DNA of 32,716 nucleotides from an uncultured Alphaproteobacteria bacterium (GTDB lineage Bacteria > Pseudomonadota > Alphaproteobacteria > Caulobacterales > Caulobacteraceae), in contig CAIZKE010000099.1 of NCBI GenBank assembly GCA_903933475.1, positions 1 through 32,716 of the forward strand, in the 5' to 3' direction. Under the pieces are notes generated by a model. That model saw nothing but the letters and a program-made list of their open reading frames with translations, made no database searches and was not told the origin of the DNA. Within the stretch, counting starts at the first letter, position 1. Each line of letters begins with the position of its first letter. The translations under genes and the position numbers were made by a program. Below are positions 1 through 7,326 of this stretch, in pieces.

Positions 1-333
1 ATCACCGGGGCCTGGGTGGCGCTGAAGCAGGCGACCGACCTTCTGGTGCGCGAGGGCATGATCCCCCGCTCCCCCCTGATCGACCAGGTGGCGGCGGTGT
101 CCTGTGGGGTCTGCAAGGGGGTTCCGGTCCTCGACCTGGAGTACGAGGAGGATTCCAATGCCGAGGCGGACGCCAACTTCGTCCTCACCGGCAATGGCGA
201 CATTGTGGAGATCCAGGCGACCGGCGAAAAGCGGGGCTTCACCCGGGGCGAGTTCGAGGCCCTGTTCGGCCTGGCCGAGAAGGGGATCGGGGAATTATTC
301 GCCCTGCAGAGGGCGGCGATCCCTGCCGCCTGA
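1..333 (+). CDS. rph: Ribonuclease PH, C-terminal part (5' end outside window)
   Basis: The reading frame is open from base 1 and encodes the last 110 residues of RNase PH, the phosphate-dependent 3'-to-5' exoribonuclease that trims tRNA 3' ends. The visible part starts ITGAWVALKQ, then has the family's LDLEYEEDSNAEADAN stretch (acidic metal-binding region) and FVEIQATGEK near the C-terminal helix. The family is usually about 237-240 aa, so roughly half is missing upstream. A GTG at base 16 is only an internal Val codon. The gene precedes rdgB and hemW, an arrangement common in alphaproteobacteria, but here about 1.2 kb of minus-strand accessory genes separates them. Identification is by recognised motifs; I am confident. 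Confidence 0.95.
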   Translation: MTGAWVALKQATDLLVREGMIPRSPLIDQVAAVSCGVCKGVPVLDLEYEEDSNAEADANFVLTGNGDIVEIQATGEKRGFTRGEFEALFGLAEKGIGELFALQRAAIPAA

Positions 334-341
334 CATGGAAA

Positions 342-367
342 CGGGCGGCTCCTTGAGGAACCGCCCG
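342..367. terminator. Hairpin between rph and the convergent 51-aa gene
   Basis: CGGGCGG (342-348) pairs with CCGCCCG (361-367), with a C/A mismatch, an inner TCC/GGA stem and a TTGA loop. It lies 8 bases after the rph stop and about 55 bases beyond the end of the minus-strand small gene. There is no long T tract on the plus strand; on the minus strand the stem is followed by TTT. It probably serves as a shared, possibly bidirectional terminator. This is inferred from the fold only. Confidence 0.55.
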
Positions 368-422
368 CTTCGGGCGCCGATCGACCGTCGGGAGAGACAG
401 CGGCGGCCGGCGCGGTCCGGAA

Positions 423-578
423 TCAGAACCCGGCGTTCAGCAGATGGCGGAAAGCGGTCGGCGACAGGCGGCCGAGTTCCTCGCCATACGGCGACATGAC
501 GCTGTCGAGAATGGCCTCAAGACGGCGCAGAAGGCCTTCGAAGACCGGGTAGTCGCGGATTTCCAGAACATGGGTCAT
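423..578 (-). CDS. Small uncharacterised protein, 51 aa
   Basis: I do not recognise this protein. The start at 578 is chosen because AAGGAG lies 7 bases upstream of that ATG on the minus strand; a longer frame from 644 has no such site and a low-quality N-terminus. The product begins MTHVLEIRDYPVFEGLLRRL and continues as an amphipathic, Leu/Arg/Glu-rich helix, followed by SPYGEELGRLSP and a short C-terminal helix. There is no signal peptide or membrane segment. It follows the HTH gene on the same strand after a 143-base gap and converges on rph. The good ribosome-binding site and clean helix pattern make it plausible as a real gene, but no function can be assigned. Confidence 0.55.
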   Translation of the reverse strand: MTHVLEIRDYPVFEGLLRRLEAILDSVMSPYGEELGRLSPTAFRHLLNAGF

Positions 579-721
579 GGCCGGCTCCTTGTGCAATGCA
601 GCAATTGTTGCGGCGCACATAGACCCCAAACCACGGCGGCGCAAGGTCTGGAAGCCTCAAGACCCTCTCATGTTGCGATGCAGCGACACCTGGACTCAGG
701 CCGGCGCACCCTGGGGGTAGG

Positions 722-928
722 TCAGTCCGGGGCGTGGGTCAGAAGGTCGCCGGGCTGGCAGCCGAGTTCCCGGCACAGGGCCTCCAGGGTCGTGAACCTC
801 AGGGCCCGGGCGTCCCCGGACTTGAGGATGGCGAGGTCCGAGGCCGAGACGCCGGTCCGGTCGGCCAGTTCGACCAGGGACATCCGCCGTTCGTGGAGGA
901 GACGGTCCAGGTGCAGGCGGACAGGCAT
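722..928 (-). CDS. XRE-family HTH regulator, YozG-like, 68 aa
   Basis: This is a single-domain Cro/C1-type DNA-binding protein, made almost entirely of the helix-turn-helix. The core is SLVELADRTGVSASDLAIL (about residues 17-35), followed by FTTLEALCRELGCQPGDLL, the usual helix 4-5 ending of short XRE proteins that resemble B. subtilis YozG. Its start codon shares one base with the stop of the upstream membrane-protein gene (TGATG), so the two are translationally coupled. Short XRE regulators paired with DUF2975 membrane proteins are a recurrent arrangement. The regulator probably controls its own operon, perhaps through the palindrome at 1509-1522; that is inference. Ligand and target genes are unknown. 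Confidence 0.85.
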   Translation of the reverse strand: MPVRLHLDRLLHERRMSLVELADRTGVSASDLAILKSGDARALRFTTLEALCRELGCQPGDLLTHAPD

Positions 929-1467
929 CAGATGGTCAGCTCCGCCTCGCGCCTCAGACGGGCGCCTTCCCGGAAGACCTCCGCCAGGACGACGACCACC
1001 AGGATCGAGAACCAGGCGGTGAGGGACAGGTTGGGACGTTCCGGCGCCGCCTGGGGCGGTAACAGGGCGCCCAGGGTCCAGACGGTGTAGCGGACGCCCT
1101 CCATCCAGACGAGTCCGCCGGCCACGACTCTCAGACGGGTGACATTCTCCGGATGGAAGGGATCGCCAGCCTTGAGGGTGGCGAAGATCTCCCTGAGGCG
1201 GCTGACAATGACCAGGATGCCGCCGACGAAGAGGACGGCGGTGAGCATCCTGACCAGGACTACAGCCCAGCCCTGAAGTCGATCCAGGCCCTCGAAGCGG
1301 ACCTTGTGGGCGAAGGGCATCTCGGGATTGAAGGCGGCCAGGACGCCGTAGAACAGGCTGGCGGCCAGTATGGCCAACAGCAGCAGCAGCAGGATCCAGA
1401 CGACGTCGAGGACCGACTTCAGGAAGCTGGAAAGGGAGCCCGGGCCCAGGGCTCGCATGGTCGGCAT
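928..1467 (-). CDS. DUF2975 family membrane protein, 179 aa
   Basis: A predicted inner-membrane protein with four hydrophobic segments, near residues 16-45 (including WILLLLLLAILAASLFYG), 67-90, 115-135 and 148-165. The family-typical motif GDPFHPENVTRLR lies between the second and third segments, and the C-terminus is LAEVFREGARLRREAELTI, a characteristic DUF2975 ending. The molecular role of the family is not known. It is the first gene of a two-gene unit with the XRE regulator, overlapping it by one base. The start at 1467 has a G-rich site upstream; an in-frame ATG at 1458 is an alternative. The pair lies between rph and rdgB, which are often adjacent in relatives, so it may be an insertion. 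Confidence 0.85.
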   Translation of the reverse strand: MPTMRALGPGSLSSFLKSVLDVVWILLLLLLAILAASLFYGVLAAFNPEMPFAHKVRFEGLDRLQGWAVVLVRMLTAVLFVGGILVIVSRLREIFATLKAGDPFHPENVTRLRVVAGGLVWMEGVRYTVWTLGALLPPQAAPERPNLSLTAWFSILVVVVLAEVFREGARLRREAELTI

Positions 1468-1508
1468 GTCGTCGCCCCCCGGTTCCGCTGCGCCATCCCC
1501 ACCCTTAT

Positions 1509-1522
1509 GTCGCGAACGCGAC
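1509..1522. promoter_or_regulatory. Palindrome, candidate operator of the DUF2975/HTH pair
   Basis: GTCGCG-AA-CGCGAC is a perfect 6-base inverted repeat with a two-base centre, followed by a second, looser repeat (CGCGA ... TCGCG, ending about 1532) and a short AT-rich run (GTTAAAATG). It sits in the 104-base gap between the divergent DUF2975 gene and rdgB, where an operator for the adjacent HTH protein would be expected. No binding evidence exists in the sequence itself. Confidence 0.4.
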
Positions 1523-1571
1523 GGTTTTCGCGTTAAAATGTCGTAATGGCCGTCCGGGCCGGGAGCTCTTC

Positions 1572-2171
1572 ATGGCGATCAGACTTGAGGCCGGGTCCCG
1601 GCTGGTGGTGGCGACCCACAATCCTGGCAAGGCCCGGGAGCTGGCCGAGATCCTGGAGGGCCGCTACTTCATCGTCACGGCCGGCCAGCTGGGTCTCCCC
1701 GAGCCCGAGGAGACCGAGGCCACCTTCACGGGCAACGCCCTCCTCAAGGCGAGGGCCGCGGCGGCGGCCAGCGGCCTGCCGGCCCTGGCGGATGATTCCG
1801 GCCTGTCCGTGACGGGGCTGGGCGGCGCCCCCGGCGTTCTGTCGGCTCGCTGGGCGGGGCCGGGCAAGGACTTCGCCCCGGCAATGGCGCGGATCGAACG
1901 GGAACTGGCCGAAGGAGGCGAGGCCGATCGCCGGGCCTTCTTCACCTGCGCCCTGGCCCTGGCCTGGCCCGACGACCTGGCGGTGGTAACCGAGGGCCGG
2001 ATCGACGGCGATCTGGTCTTCCCGCCCCGGGGTGAGCGCGGCTTCGGCTATGACCCGATCTTCCGGCCGGACGGCCATGACCTGACCTTCGGAGAGATGG
2101 ATCCCTTAGCCAAGGACGCCATGAGCCACCGGGCCCGGGCCTTTTCGCGCCTGAAGGCGGCCCTGGCTTGA
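1572..2171 (+). CDS. rdgB: RdgB/HAM1 XTP/dITP pyrophosphatase
   Basis: Hydrolyses non-canonical purine nucleoside triphosphates (dITP, XTP, ITP) to the monophosphate and PPi, keeping deaminated bases out of nucleic acids. It is a cytosolic homodimer. Family motifs are all present: VVATHNPGKARELAEIL at the N-terminus (triphosphate binding), ADDSGLSV with the following APGVLSARWAG, GFGYDPIF, and MDPLAKDAMSHRARAFSRL near the end. At 199 aa the length is normal. The start at 1572 has GGGAG six bases upstream; an ATG at 1546 lies in another frame. The stop overlaps the TTG start of hemW, suggesting translational coupling. Confidence 0.95.
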   Translation: MAIRLEAGSRLVVATHNPGKARELAEILEGRYFIVTAGQLGLPEPEETEATFTGNALLKARAAAAASGLPALADDSGLSVTGLGGAPGVLSARWAGPGKDFAPAMARIERELAEGGEADRRAFFTCALALAWPDDLAVVTEGRIDGDLVFPPRGERGFGYDPIFRPDGHDLTFGEMDPLAKDAMSHRARAFSRLKAALA

Positions 2172-3325
2172 ACCCTGGACCCGACGCGGCGGGCTTCGGC
2201 GTCTATATCCACTGGCCCTACTGCGCCCGGATCTGCCCCTACTGTGACTTCAACGTGCACCTTGACCGGCGACCCGGGGAGGCGGCCGAGCTGGCCCGGG
2301 CGATCGTCGAGGACCTGGCCCGGCGGGCCGCATCCACCGGACCCCGGCGGCTGACCTCGCTCTTCTTTGGCGGGGGCACGCCGTCACTCATGGCCCCCGA
2401 GGCAGTGGCGGCGGTGATCGCGGCGTGCCGGAGCCTCTGGGAGGCCGCCCCGGACCTCGAGGTCAGCCTGGAGGCCAATCCCACCGACGCCGAGGCGGGC
2501 CGGTTCGCCGCCCTGGCCGCTGCAGGGGTCAACCGGCTGTCCCTCGGCCTGCAGTCCCTGGACGACGAGGCCCTCGCCCTCCTCGGGCGCAACCATGATG
2601 CGGCGGCAGGCCGACGGGCGGCCGAGGTGGCGGTGGAGGTGTTTCCCCGGGTCTCCATCGACCTGATCTACGCCCGGCCGGGCCAGTCTCCTGAGGCCTG
2701 GGCGGCGGAGCTGGACGCCGCCCTCGCCCTGGGGGCCGGTCACATCTCGCCCTACCAGCTGACCATCGAGCCGGGGACGGCCTTCGAGCGGGCGGTGCGG
2801 CGCGGGCGCCTCTCGCCCCCCGCCGACCCGCAGGCGGCGGACCTGTGGGACGTGACCCAGACGAGGCTGGAGCGCGCCGGCTTCGAGGCCTACGAGGTCT
2901 CCAACCACGCCCGCACGCCGGCGGACCGGTCGCGCCACAACCTGACCTACTGGCGGGGCGGCGACTGGCTGGGGGTCGGCCCCGGCGCCCACGGCCGCCT
3001 GACCCTGGACGGGATGCGGAGGGGCCAGGTCTGCGCCGCCCGCCCCGCCGACTACATCGCCGCCGTCGCGCGCGGGGCTGGCGAGGGGGAGACCGAGGCG
3101 CTCGACCTGCGGGAGAGCGCGATCGAGCGGGCGCTCTCAGGGCTTCGGCTGGCGGAAGGCGTCCCCTTCCCCGAACTGTCGCCCCTGGGCCTGTCGCCAG
3201 ACCACCCCGAAGTCCGCGACCTGGCGGCACAGGGTCTGCTGGCCGCAGACCCGGACCGACTGAGGGTCACCGCCGACGGCCGTCGCCTGCTGGATGCCGT
3301 GCTGGAACGTCTGCTGGTCCGCTGA
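2168..3325 (+). CDS. hemW: HemW-type radical SAM protein (coproporphyrinogen oxidase-like)
   Basis: A radical SAM protein formerly annotated as oxygen-independent coproporphyrinogen III oxidase and now regarded as a heme chaperone. The iron-sulfur motif lies in YIHWPYCARICPYCDF (CX3CX2C, near residues 18-25), followed by FFGGGTPSLM and a conserved NRLSLGLQS segment. HemW proteins lack an extra N-terminal cysteine found in true HemN. Length is 385 aa. The TTG start overlaps the rdgB stop (TTGA); no better ATG precedes the conserved region. It forms an operon with rdgB, and rsmI follows 46 bases later. The family call is firm; oxidase versus chaperone activity cannot be decided from sequence. 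Confidence 0.93.
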   Translation: MNPGPDAAGFGVYIHWPYCARICPYCDFNVHLDRRPGEAAELARAIVEDLARRAASTGPRRLTSLFFGGGTPSLMAPEAVAAVIAACRSLWEAAPDLEVSLEANPTDAEAGRFAALAAAGVNRLSLGLQSLDDEALALLGRNHDAAAGRRAAEVAVEVFPRVSIDLIYARPGQSPEAWAAELDAALALGAGHISPYQLTIEPGTAFERAVRRGRLSPPADPQAADLWDVTQTRLERAGFEAYEVSNHARTPADRSRHNLTYWRGGDWLGVGPGAHGRLTLDGMRRGQVCAARPADYIAAVARGAGEGETEALDLRESAIERALSGLRLAEGVPFPELSPLGLSPDHPEVRDLAAQGLLAADPDRLRVTADGRRLLDAVLERLLVR

Positions 3326-3371
3326 CGCCGCCTGCCTTGCAATGGCCGCACAAAGCCGCGAAGGCTTGGCC

Positions 3372-4241
3372 ATGAGCCGCAGACCCCCGCCACCGCCCCT
3401 GTCCGACGCCGACCTGGCGCCCGGCCTCTACCTGGTGGCCACCCCCATCGGAAACCTGCGCGACATCACCCTGCGGGCCCTGGACATCCTGTCGGCGGCG
3501 GACCTGGTCCTGGCCGAGGACACCCGGGTGACCGGTAAGCTCCTGGCCGCCTATGGCCTGTCCAAGACCCTCGCCCGCTACGACGAGCACGCCGGCGCGC
3601 GCACGGCGCCCCGGGCCCTGGCCCTGCTGGAGCAGGGCGGGCGCGTGGCCCTGGCCTCGGACGCGGGCACCCCCCTGGTCTCGGACCCCGGCTTTCCCCT
3701 GGTGCGGGAAGCCATAGCCCGGGGCCTGCCCGTCTTCGCCGCACCCGGGCCCTCGGCGGCCCTGGCAGCCCTGACCGTCTCGGGACTGCCCGCCGAACGC
3801 TTCCTCTTCGCCGGCTTCCTGTCGCCCAGGTCGGCCGCCCGCCGGGGGGAGCTGGCCGAACTGGCCGGAATCCGCGCCACCCTGATCCTGTTCGAAGGGG
3901 GCAGCCGTCTGAAGGCCAGCCTGGCGGACATGGCCCAGGTGCTGGGCCCCCGGCCAGCAGCCGTGGCCCGGGAGATGACCAAGCTTCACGAGACCCTGGT
4001 GCGCGGCCCCCTGGACGTCCTGGCCGCCGACCCGACCCTGGACCATCCCCGGGGCGAGGTGGTCATCGTGGTGGCGCCGGGCCGGGAAGAGGCCGCCACG
4101 GCGGACGACGCTGACGCCGCCCTGGCCGAGGCCCTGACCCGGCTGTCCCCCGGCGAGGCGGCCTCGGAGGTCGCCCGGGCCCTGGGCCTGCCCCGGCGCG
4201 AGCTCTACCGCCGGGCCCTGGACCTGAAGGGTGCCGGATGA
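3372..4241 (+). CDS. rsmI: 16S rRNA (cytidine-1402-2'-O)-methyltransferase
   Basis: RsmI methylates the 2'-OH of C1402 in 16S rRNA, in the decoding centre. The tetrapyrrole-methylase fold is shown by TPIGNLRDITLRALDIL, AEDTRVTGKLL, SDAGTPLVSDPGFPLVREA and PGPSAALAALTVSGLP, with FLFAGFLSPRSAARRGEL after it. The start at 3372 is chosen because GAAGG lies 7 bases upstream; in-frame starts at 3294 and 3342 would overlap or crowd hemW and add non-conserved residues. The product is 289 aa, normal for the family. Its stop overlaps the yraN start (ATGA), the usual rsmI-yraN pairing. Confidence 0.95.
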   Translation: MSRRPPPPPLSDADLAPGLYLVATPIGNLRDITLRALDILSAADLVLAEDTRVTGKLLAAYGLSKTLARYDEHAGARTAPRALALLEQGGRVALASDAGTPLVSDPGFPLVREAIARGLPVFAAPGPSAALAALTVSGLPAERFLFAGFLSPRSAARRGELAELAGIRATLILFEGGSRLKASLADMAQVLGPRPAAVAREMTKLHETLVRGPLDVLAADPTLDHPRGEVVIVVAPGREEAATADDADAALAEALTRLSPGEAASEVARALGLPRRELYRRALDLKGAG

Positions 4242-4624
4242 GGGTGGCGGCGCGGCCCTGGCGGCGCCGGCTGGGCGCCCGGGCGCGGACCGACGGCCGC
4301 CGCGCCGAATGGATCGCCCTGGCCTGGCTCATGCTGAAGGGCTGGCGGATTCTGGGCTTTCGCCTGAAGACCCCCCAGGCCGAGATCGACATCCTGGCCC
4401 TGCGCGGACAGGTCCTGGCGGTGGTGGAGGTCAAGTCCCGGGCCAGCCTGGAGGCGGCGCTCGAGGCCGTCGGCCCCGACCAGAGGGCGCGCCTGAGGCG
4501 GGCGGGGCAGACCCTGGCGGCCCGACGACCGGACCTTGCCGGGCGTTCGGTGAGGCTCGACCTCGTCGCCCTCGCCCCGGGCCGCAGGCCCCGGCATCTG
4601 CCGGACGCCTGGGCGGGACTTTGA
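4238..4624 (+). CDS. yraN: YraN family (UPF0102) nuclease-fold protein
   Basis: A 128-aa protein with the UPF0102 signature: GRRAEWIALAWLMLKGWRIL, then a PD-(D/E)XK-like core, AEIDILALRGQVLAVVEVKS, in which Asp, Glu and Lys occupy the expected catalytic positions. A cellular role is not established; the fold resembles Holliday-junction resolvases. The N-terminus is unusually Arg-rich. It overlaps rsmI by four bases and precedes gshB by 64 bases, matching the rsmI-yraN-gshB order seen in related bacteria. Confidence 0.9.
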   Translation: MRVAARPWRRRLGARARTDGRRAEWIALAWLMLKGWRILGFRLKTPQAEIDILALRGQVLAVVEVKSRASLEAALEAVGPDQRARLRRAGQTLAARRPDLAGRSVRLDLVALAPGRRPRHLPDAWAGL

Positions 4625-4688
4625 TGGGCGGGGCTTTGACGGCGCGCCGGTGCCCCGTGCTAGAAGGCGCATCAAGAGGGAGCCCGCC

Positions 4689-5636
4689 ATGAAGCTGAAC
4701 GTCGCCGTCCAGATGGATCCGCTGGAGCACATCCGCATCCAGGGGGATTCCACCTTCGCCATGATGCTGGAGGCCCAGGCCCGGGGCCATGACCTCTTCG
4801 TCTACACCCCCGACCGGCTGGCCCTGGAAAACGGACGCCTGCAGGCCCGCGGTCGGTCCGTGCGGGTGAAGGACGTCCAGGACGAGCACGCCGCCTTCGG
4901 CCCCTGGGAACAGCGCGACCTGTCGGAGGCCGACGTGGTGCTGCTGCGCCAGGACCCGCCCTTCGACATGGCCTACATCACCACCACCCACTTCCTGGAC
5001 GCCATCCACCCCAAGACCCTGGTGGTGAACAATCCGACCGAGGTGCGCAACGCCCCGGAAAAGCTCTACGTCACCACCTTCGAAGGCGTGCAGCCGCCGA
5101 CCCTGATCACCTCGGACACGGAGGCCCTCTACGACTTCCGCGCCCGGCACGGGGACATCGTGCTCAAGCCCCTCTACGGCGGCGGCGGCTCGGGCGTGGC
5201 CCGCCTGCTGGCCGACGATCCCAACCTCGATGCCCTCCTGGACCTGCACCGGATGATCGGCCGCGAGCCGGTGATCGCCCAGAAGTTCATCCCGGCGGTG
5301 ACCAAGGGGGACAAGCGCATCCTGCTGGTGGACGGCGAGCCCGTCGGCGCCATCAATCGCGTGCCGGCACCCGGGCAGATCCGCTCGAACCTGGCCGTGG
5401 GCGGCCGGGCCGACGCCGTGGAGCTGACCGCCCGGGACCTGGAGCTCTGCGCCATCATCGGCCCGCAACTGCGGGCCCGGGGCCTGCTCTTCGTGGGCGT
5501 CGACGTGATCGGCGACTACCTGACCGAGATCAACGTCACCTCCCCCACCGGGGCCCGCGCCCTGAAGCACCTGTCGGGCATCGACGCCATCACCGCCCTC
5601 TGGGACGTGATCGAGACGAAGCGCGCCGGGGGCTGA
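4689..5636 (+). CDS. gshB: Glutathione synthetase
   Basis: Joins gamma-glutamylcysteine and glycine with ATP, the last step of glutathione synthesis. The start MKLNVAVQMDPLEHI is typical, and AGAGGGAG lies about six bases upstream; an earlier in-frame start at 4650 adds only a basic leader. Prokaryotic GSH synthetase and ATP-grasp motifs follow: QDPPFDMAYITTTHFLD, VVNNPTEVRNAPEKLY, VLKPLYGGGGSGV, QKFIPAVTKGDKRI, and GVDVIGDYLTEINVTSPTG with the metal-binding Glu and Asn. The 315-aa length is normal. It is the last gene of the rsmI-yraN-gshB run. Confidence 0.96.
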   Translation: MKLNVAVQMDPLEHIRIQGDSTFAMMLEAQARGHDLFVYTPDRLALENGRLQARGRSVRVKDVQDEHAAFGPWEQRDLSEADVVLLRQDPPFDMAYITTTHFLDAIHPKTLVVNNPTEVRNAPEKLYVTTFEGVQPPTLITSDTEALYDFRARHGDIVLKPLYGGGGSGVARLLADDPNLDALLDLHRMIGREPVIAQKFIPAVTKGDKRILLVDGEPVGAINRVPAPGQIRSNLAVGGRADAVELTARDLELCAIIGPQLRARGLLFVGVDVIGDYLTEINVTSPTGARALKHLSGIDAITALWDVIETKRAGG

Positions 5637-5729
5637 GGAAGCGACCTTCAGTTCCGTTTTTGTTCTTGCCCGGCAGCGGGCGGCGTGATTGTCTGAGAGC
5701 GGGGAACGGGGCGGAGTGAAGGAGCGCGC

Positions 5730-7256
5730 ATGGCCGCCCGCGTCACCACCCTGGCCTTCCAGGGCGTCGAGGCCCGACCCGTGGAGGTCGAGGTCCAGCT
5801 GACCGCAGGGGAACAGAAGTTCGTCCTGGTGGGCCTGGGCGACAAGGCCGTGGCCGAGAGCCGCGAGCGCGTCCGCGCCGCCTTCGCCGGCCTGGGCCTG
5901 GCCATGCCGGGCCGCCGGATCATCTGCAACCTGGCCCCCGCCGACCTGCCCAAGGAGGGCAGCCACTATGACCTGCCCATTGCCCTGGCGGTAATGGCGG
6001 CCATGGGGGTGATCCCGCCCGATGCCCTCGAGGGCTGGGCGGCCATGGGCGAATTGTCCCTCGACGGGCGCATCACCGCCTCGGCCGGCGCCCTTCCTGC
6101 GGCGGTGGCGGCGGGCGCCCTGGGCCTAGGCCTGATCTGCCCCGAGGCCAGTGGGCCCGAGGCGGCCTGGGCAGGATCAACCCCGGTGCTGGCGCCGCCC
6201 AGCCTGGTGGCCCTGGTCAACCACTTCCGCGGGACCCAGGCCCTGTCGCCGCCGGAGCCGGGGGCGATCACCGAGGGCGCACCGGCCCCGGACCTGCGCG
6301 AGGTGCGCGGCCAGGAGACCGCCCGCCGGGCACTGGAGATCGCCGCCGCGGGGGGCCACAACCTCCTGCTCACCGGGCCGCCCGGGGCGGGCAAGTCAAT
6401 GATGGCCGCCCGCCTGCCGGGGCTCTTGCCGCCGCTTTCGGCCGCTGAGCTGCTGGAAACCTCCATGGTCCATTCCGTGGCCGGCCTCATCGCCCGGGGC
6501 GAGCTGACCCGGGCCCGGCCCTTCCGCGCCCCGCACCACTCGGCGACCATGGCGGCCCTGACCGGCGGGGGTGCCCGTATCCGGCCCGGCGAAGCCTCCC
6601 TGGCCCACAATGGGGTCCTGTTCCTGGACGAGCTGCCCGAGTTCAGCGCCCAGGCCCTGGATTCCCTGCGCCAGCCCCTGGAGACCGGCGAGATCACCGT
6701 CGCCCGGGCGGCGGGACACGTGCGCTATCCGGCGCGGTTCCAGCTGGTGGCGGCCCAGAACCCCTGCAAGTGCGGCAAGGGGGGCGAGGGCCGGGGCGCC
6801 TGCGGCCGGGCGCCGCGCTGCCAGGTCGACTACCGGGGTCGGGTCTCAGGACCCTTCCTGGACCGGATCGACCTGCAGGTGGATGTTCCCGCCGTGCGCG
6901 CCGCCGACCTTGCCCTGCCCACCGCCGCCGAAGGTTCCGCCGAGGTGGCCGCACGGGTGGCCGCGGCCCGGGAGATCCAGGTCCGCCGGGCCGCCGACGC
7001 CGGCCGCCCCGAGACGGAGGCCGCCAACGCCCGGGCCTCCGGGGACTGGCTGCAGGCCATCGCCGACCCTGAGCCCGACGCCCGCGCCCTCCTGACCCGC
7101 GCCGCCGACGCTGCCGGTCTCACCGCCCGGGGCTGGAGCCGGGTCCTGCGCCTGGCCCGGACGCTCGCCGACCTGGAGGCCGACGCCGCACCCGCCGTCG
7201 CCCGCCGGCATGTGGCCGAAGCCCTGGCCTACCGGGGGGTTGGCGCAGGGGCCTGA
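5730..7256 (+). CDS. comM: YifB/ComM family Mg-chelatase-like AAA+ ATPase
   Basis: A hexameric AAA+ protein of the ComM/YifB family; ComM acts as a branch-migration helicase during natural transformation in Vibrio, and the family is widespread in non-competent bacteria. The N-terminal ChlI-like domain covers about residues 20-140. Walker A is GPPGAGKS (about residue 216), Walker B is VLFLDELPEF (about 296), and NPCKCGKGGEGRGACG with a later Cys forms the family's cysteine cluster, followed by SGPFLDRIDLQVDVP. A C-terminal helical domain ends the 508 aa. The start has GAAGGAG six bases upstream. Whether this organism is competent cannot be told from the window. Confidence 0.93.
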   Translation: MAARVTTLAFQGVEARPVEVEVQLTAGEQKFVLVGLGDKAVAESRERVRAAFAGLGLAMPGRRIICNLAPADLPKEGSHYDLPIALAVMAAMGVIPPDALEGWAAMGELSLDGRITASAGALPAAVAAGALGLGLICPEASGPEAAWAGSTPVLAPPSLVALVNHFRGTQALSPPEPGAITEGAPAPDLREVRGQETARRALEIAAAGGHNLLLTGPPGAGKSMMAARLPGLLPPLSAAELLETSMVHSVAGLIARGELTRARPFRAPHHSATMAALTGGGARIRPGEASLAHNGVLFLDELPEFSAQALDSLRQPLETGEITVARAAGHVRYPARFQLVAAQNPCKCGKGGEGRGACGRAPRCQVDYRGRVSGPFLDRIDLQVDVPAVRAADLALPTAAEGSAEVAARVAAAREIQVRRAADAGRPETEAANARASGDWLQAIADPEPDARALLTRAADAAGLTARGWSRVLRLARTLADLEADAAPAVARRHVAEALAYRGVGAGA

Positions 7257-7326
7257 GCCCCCTGTTGACCTCATCTTAATCGCCGGACTTGACCCTCCAT
7301 CCCGCAAGGCGAGAAAGGATGAGGCC

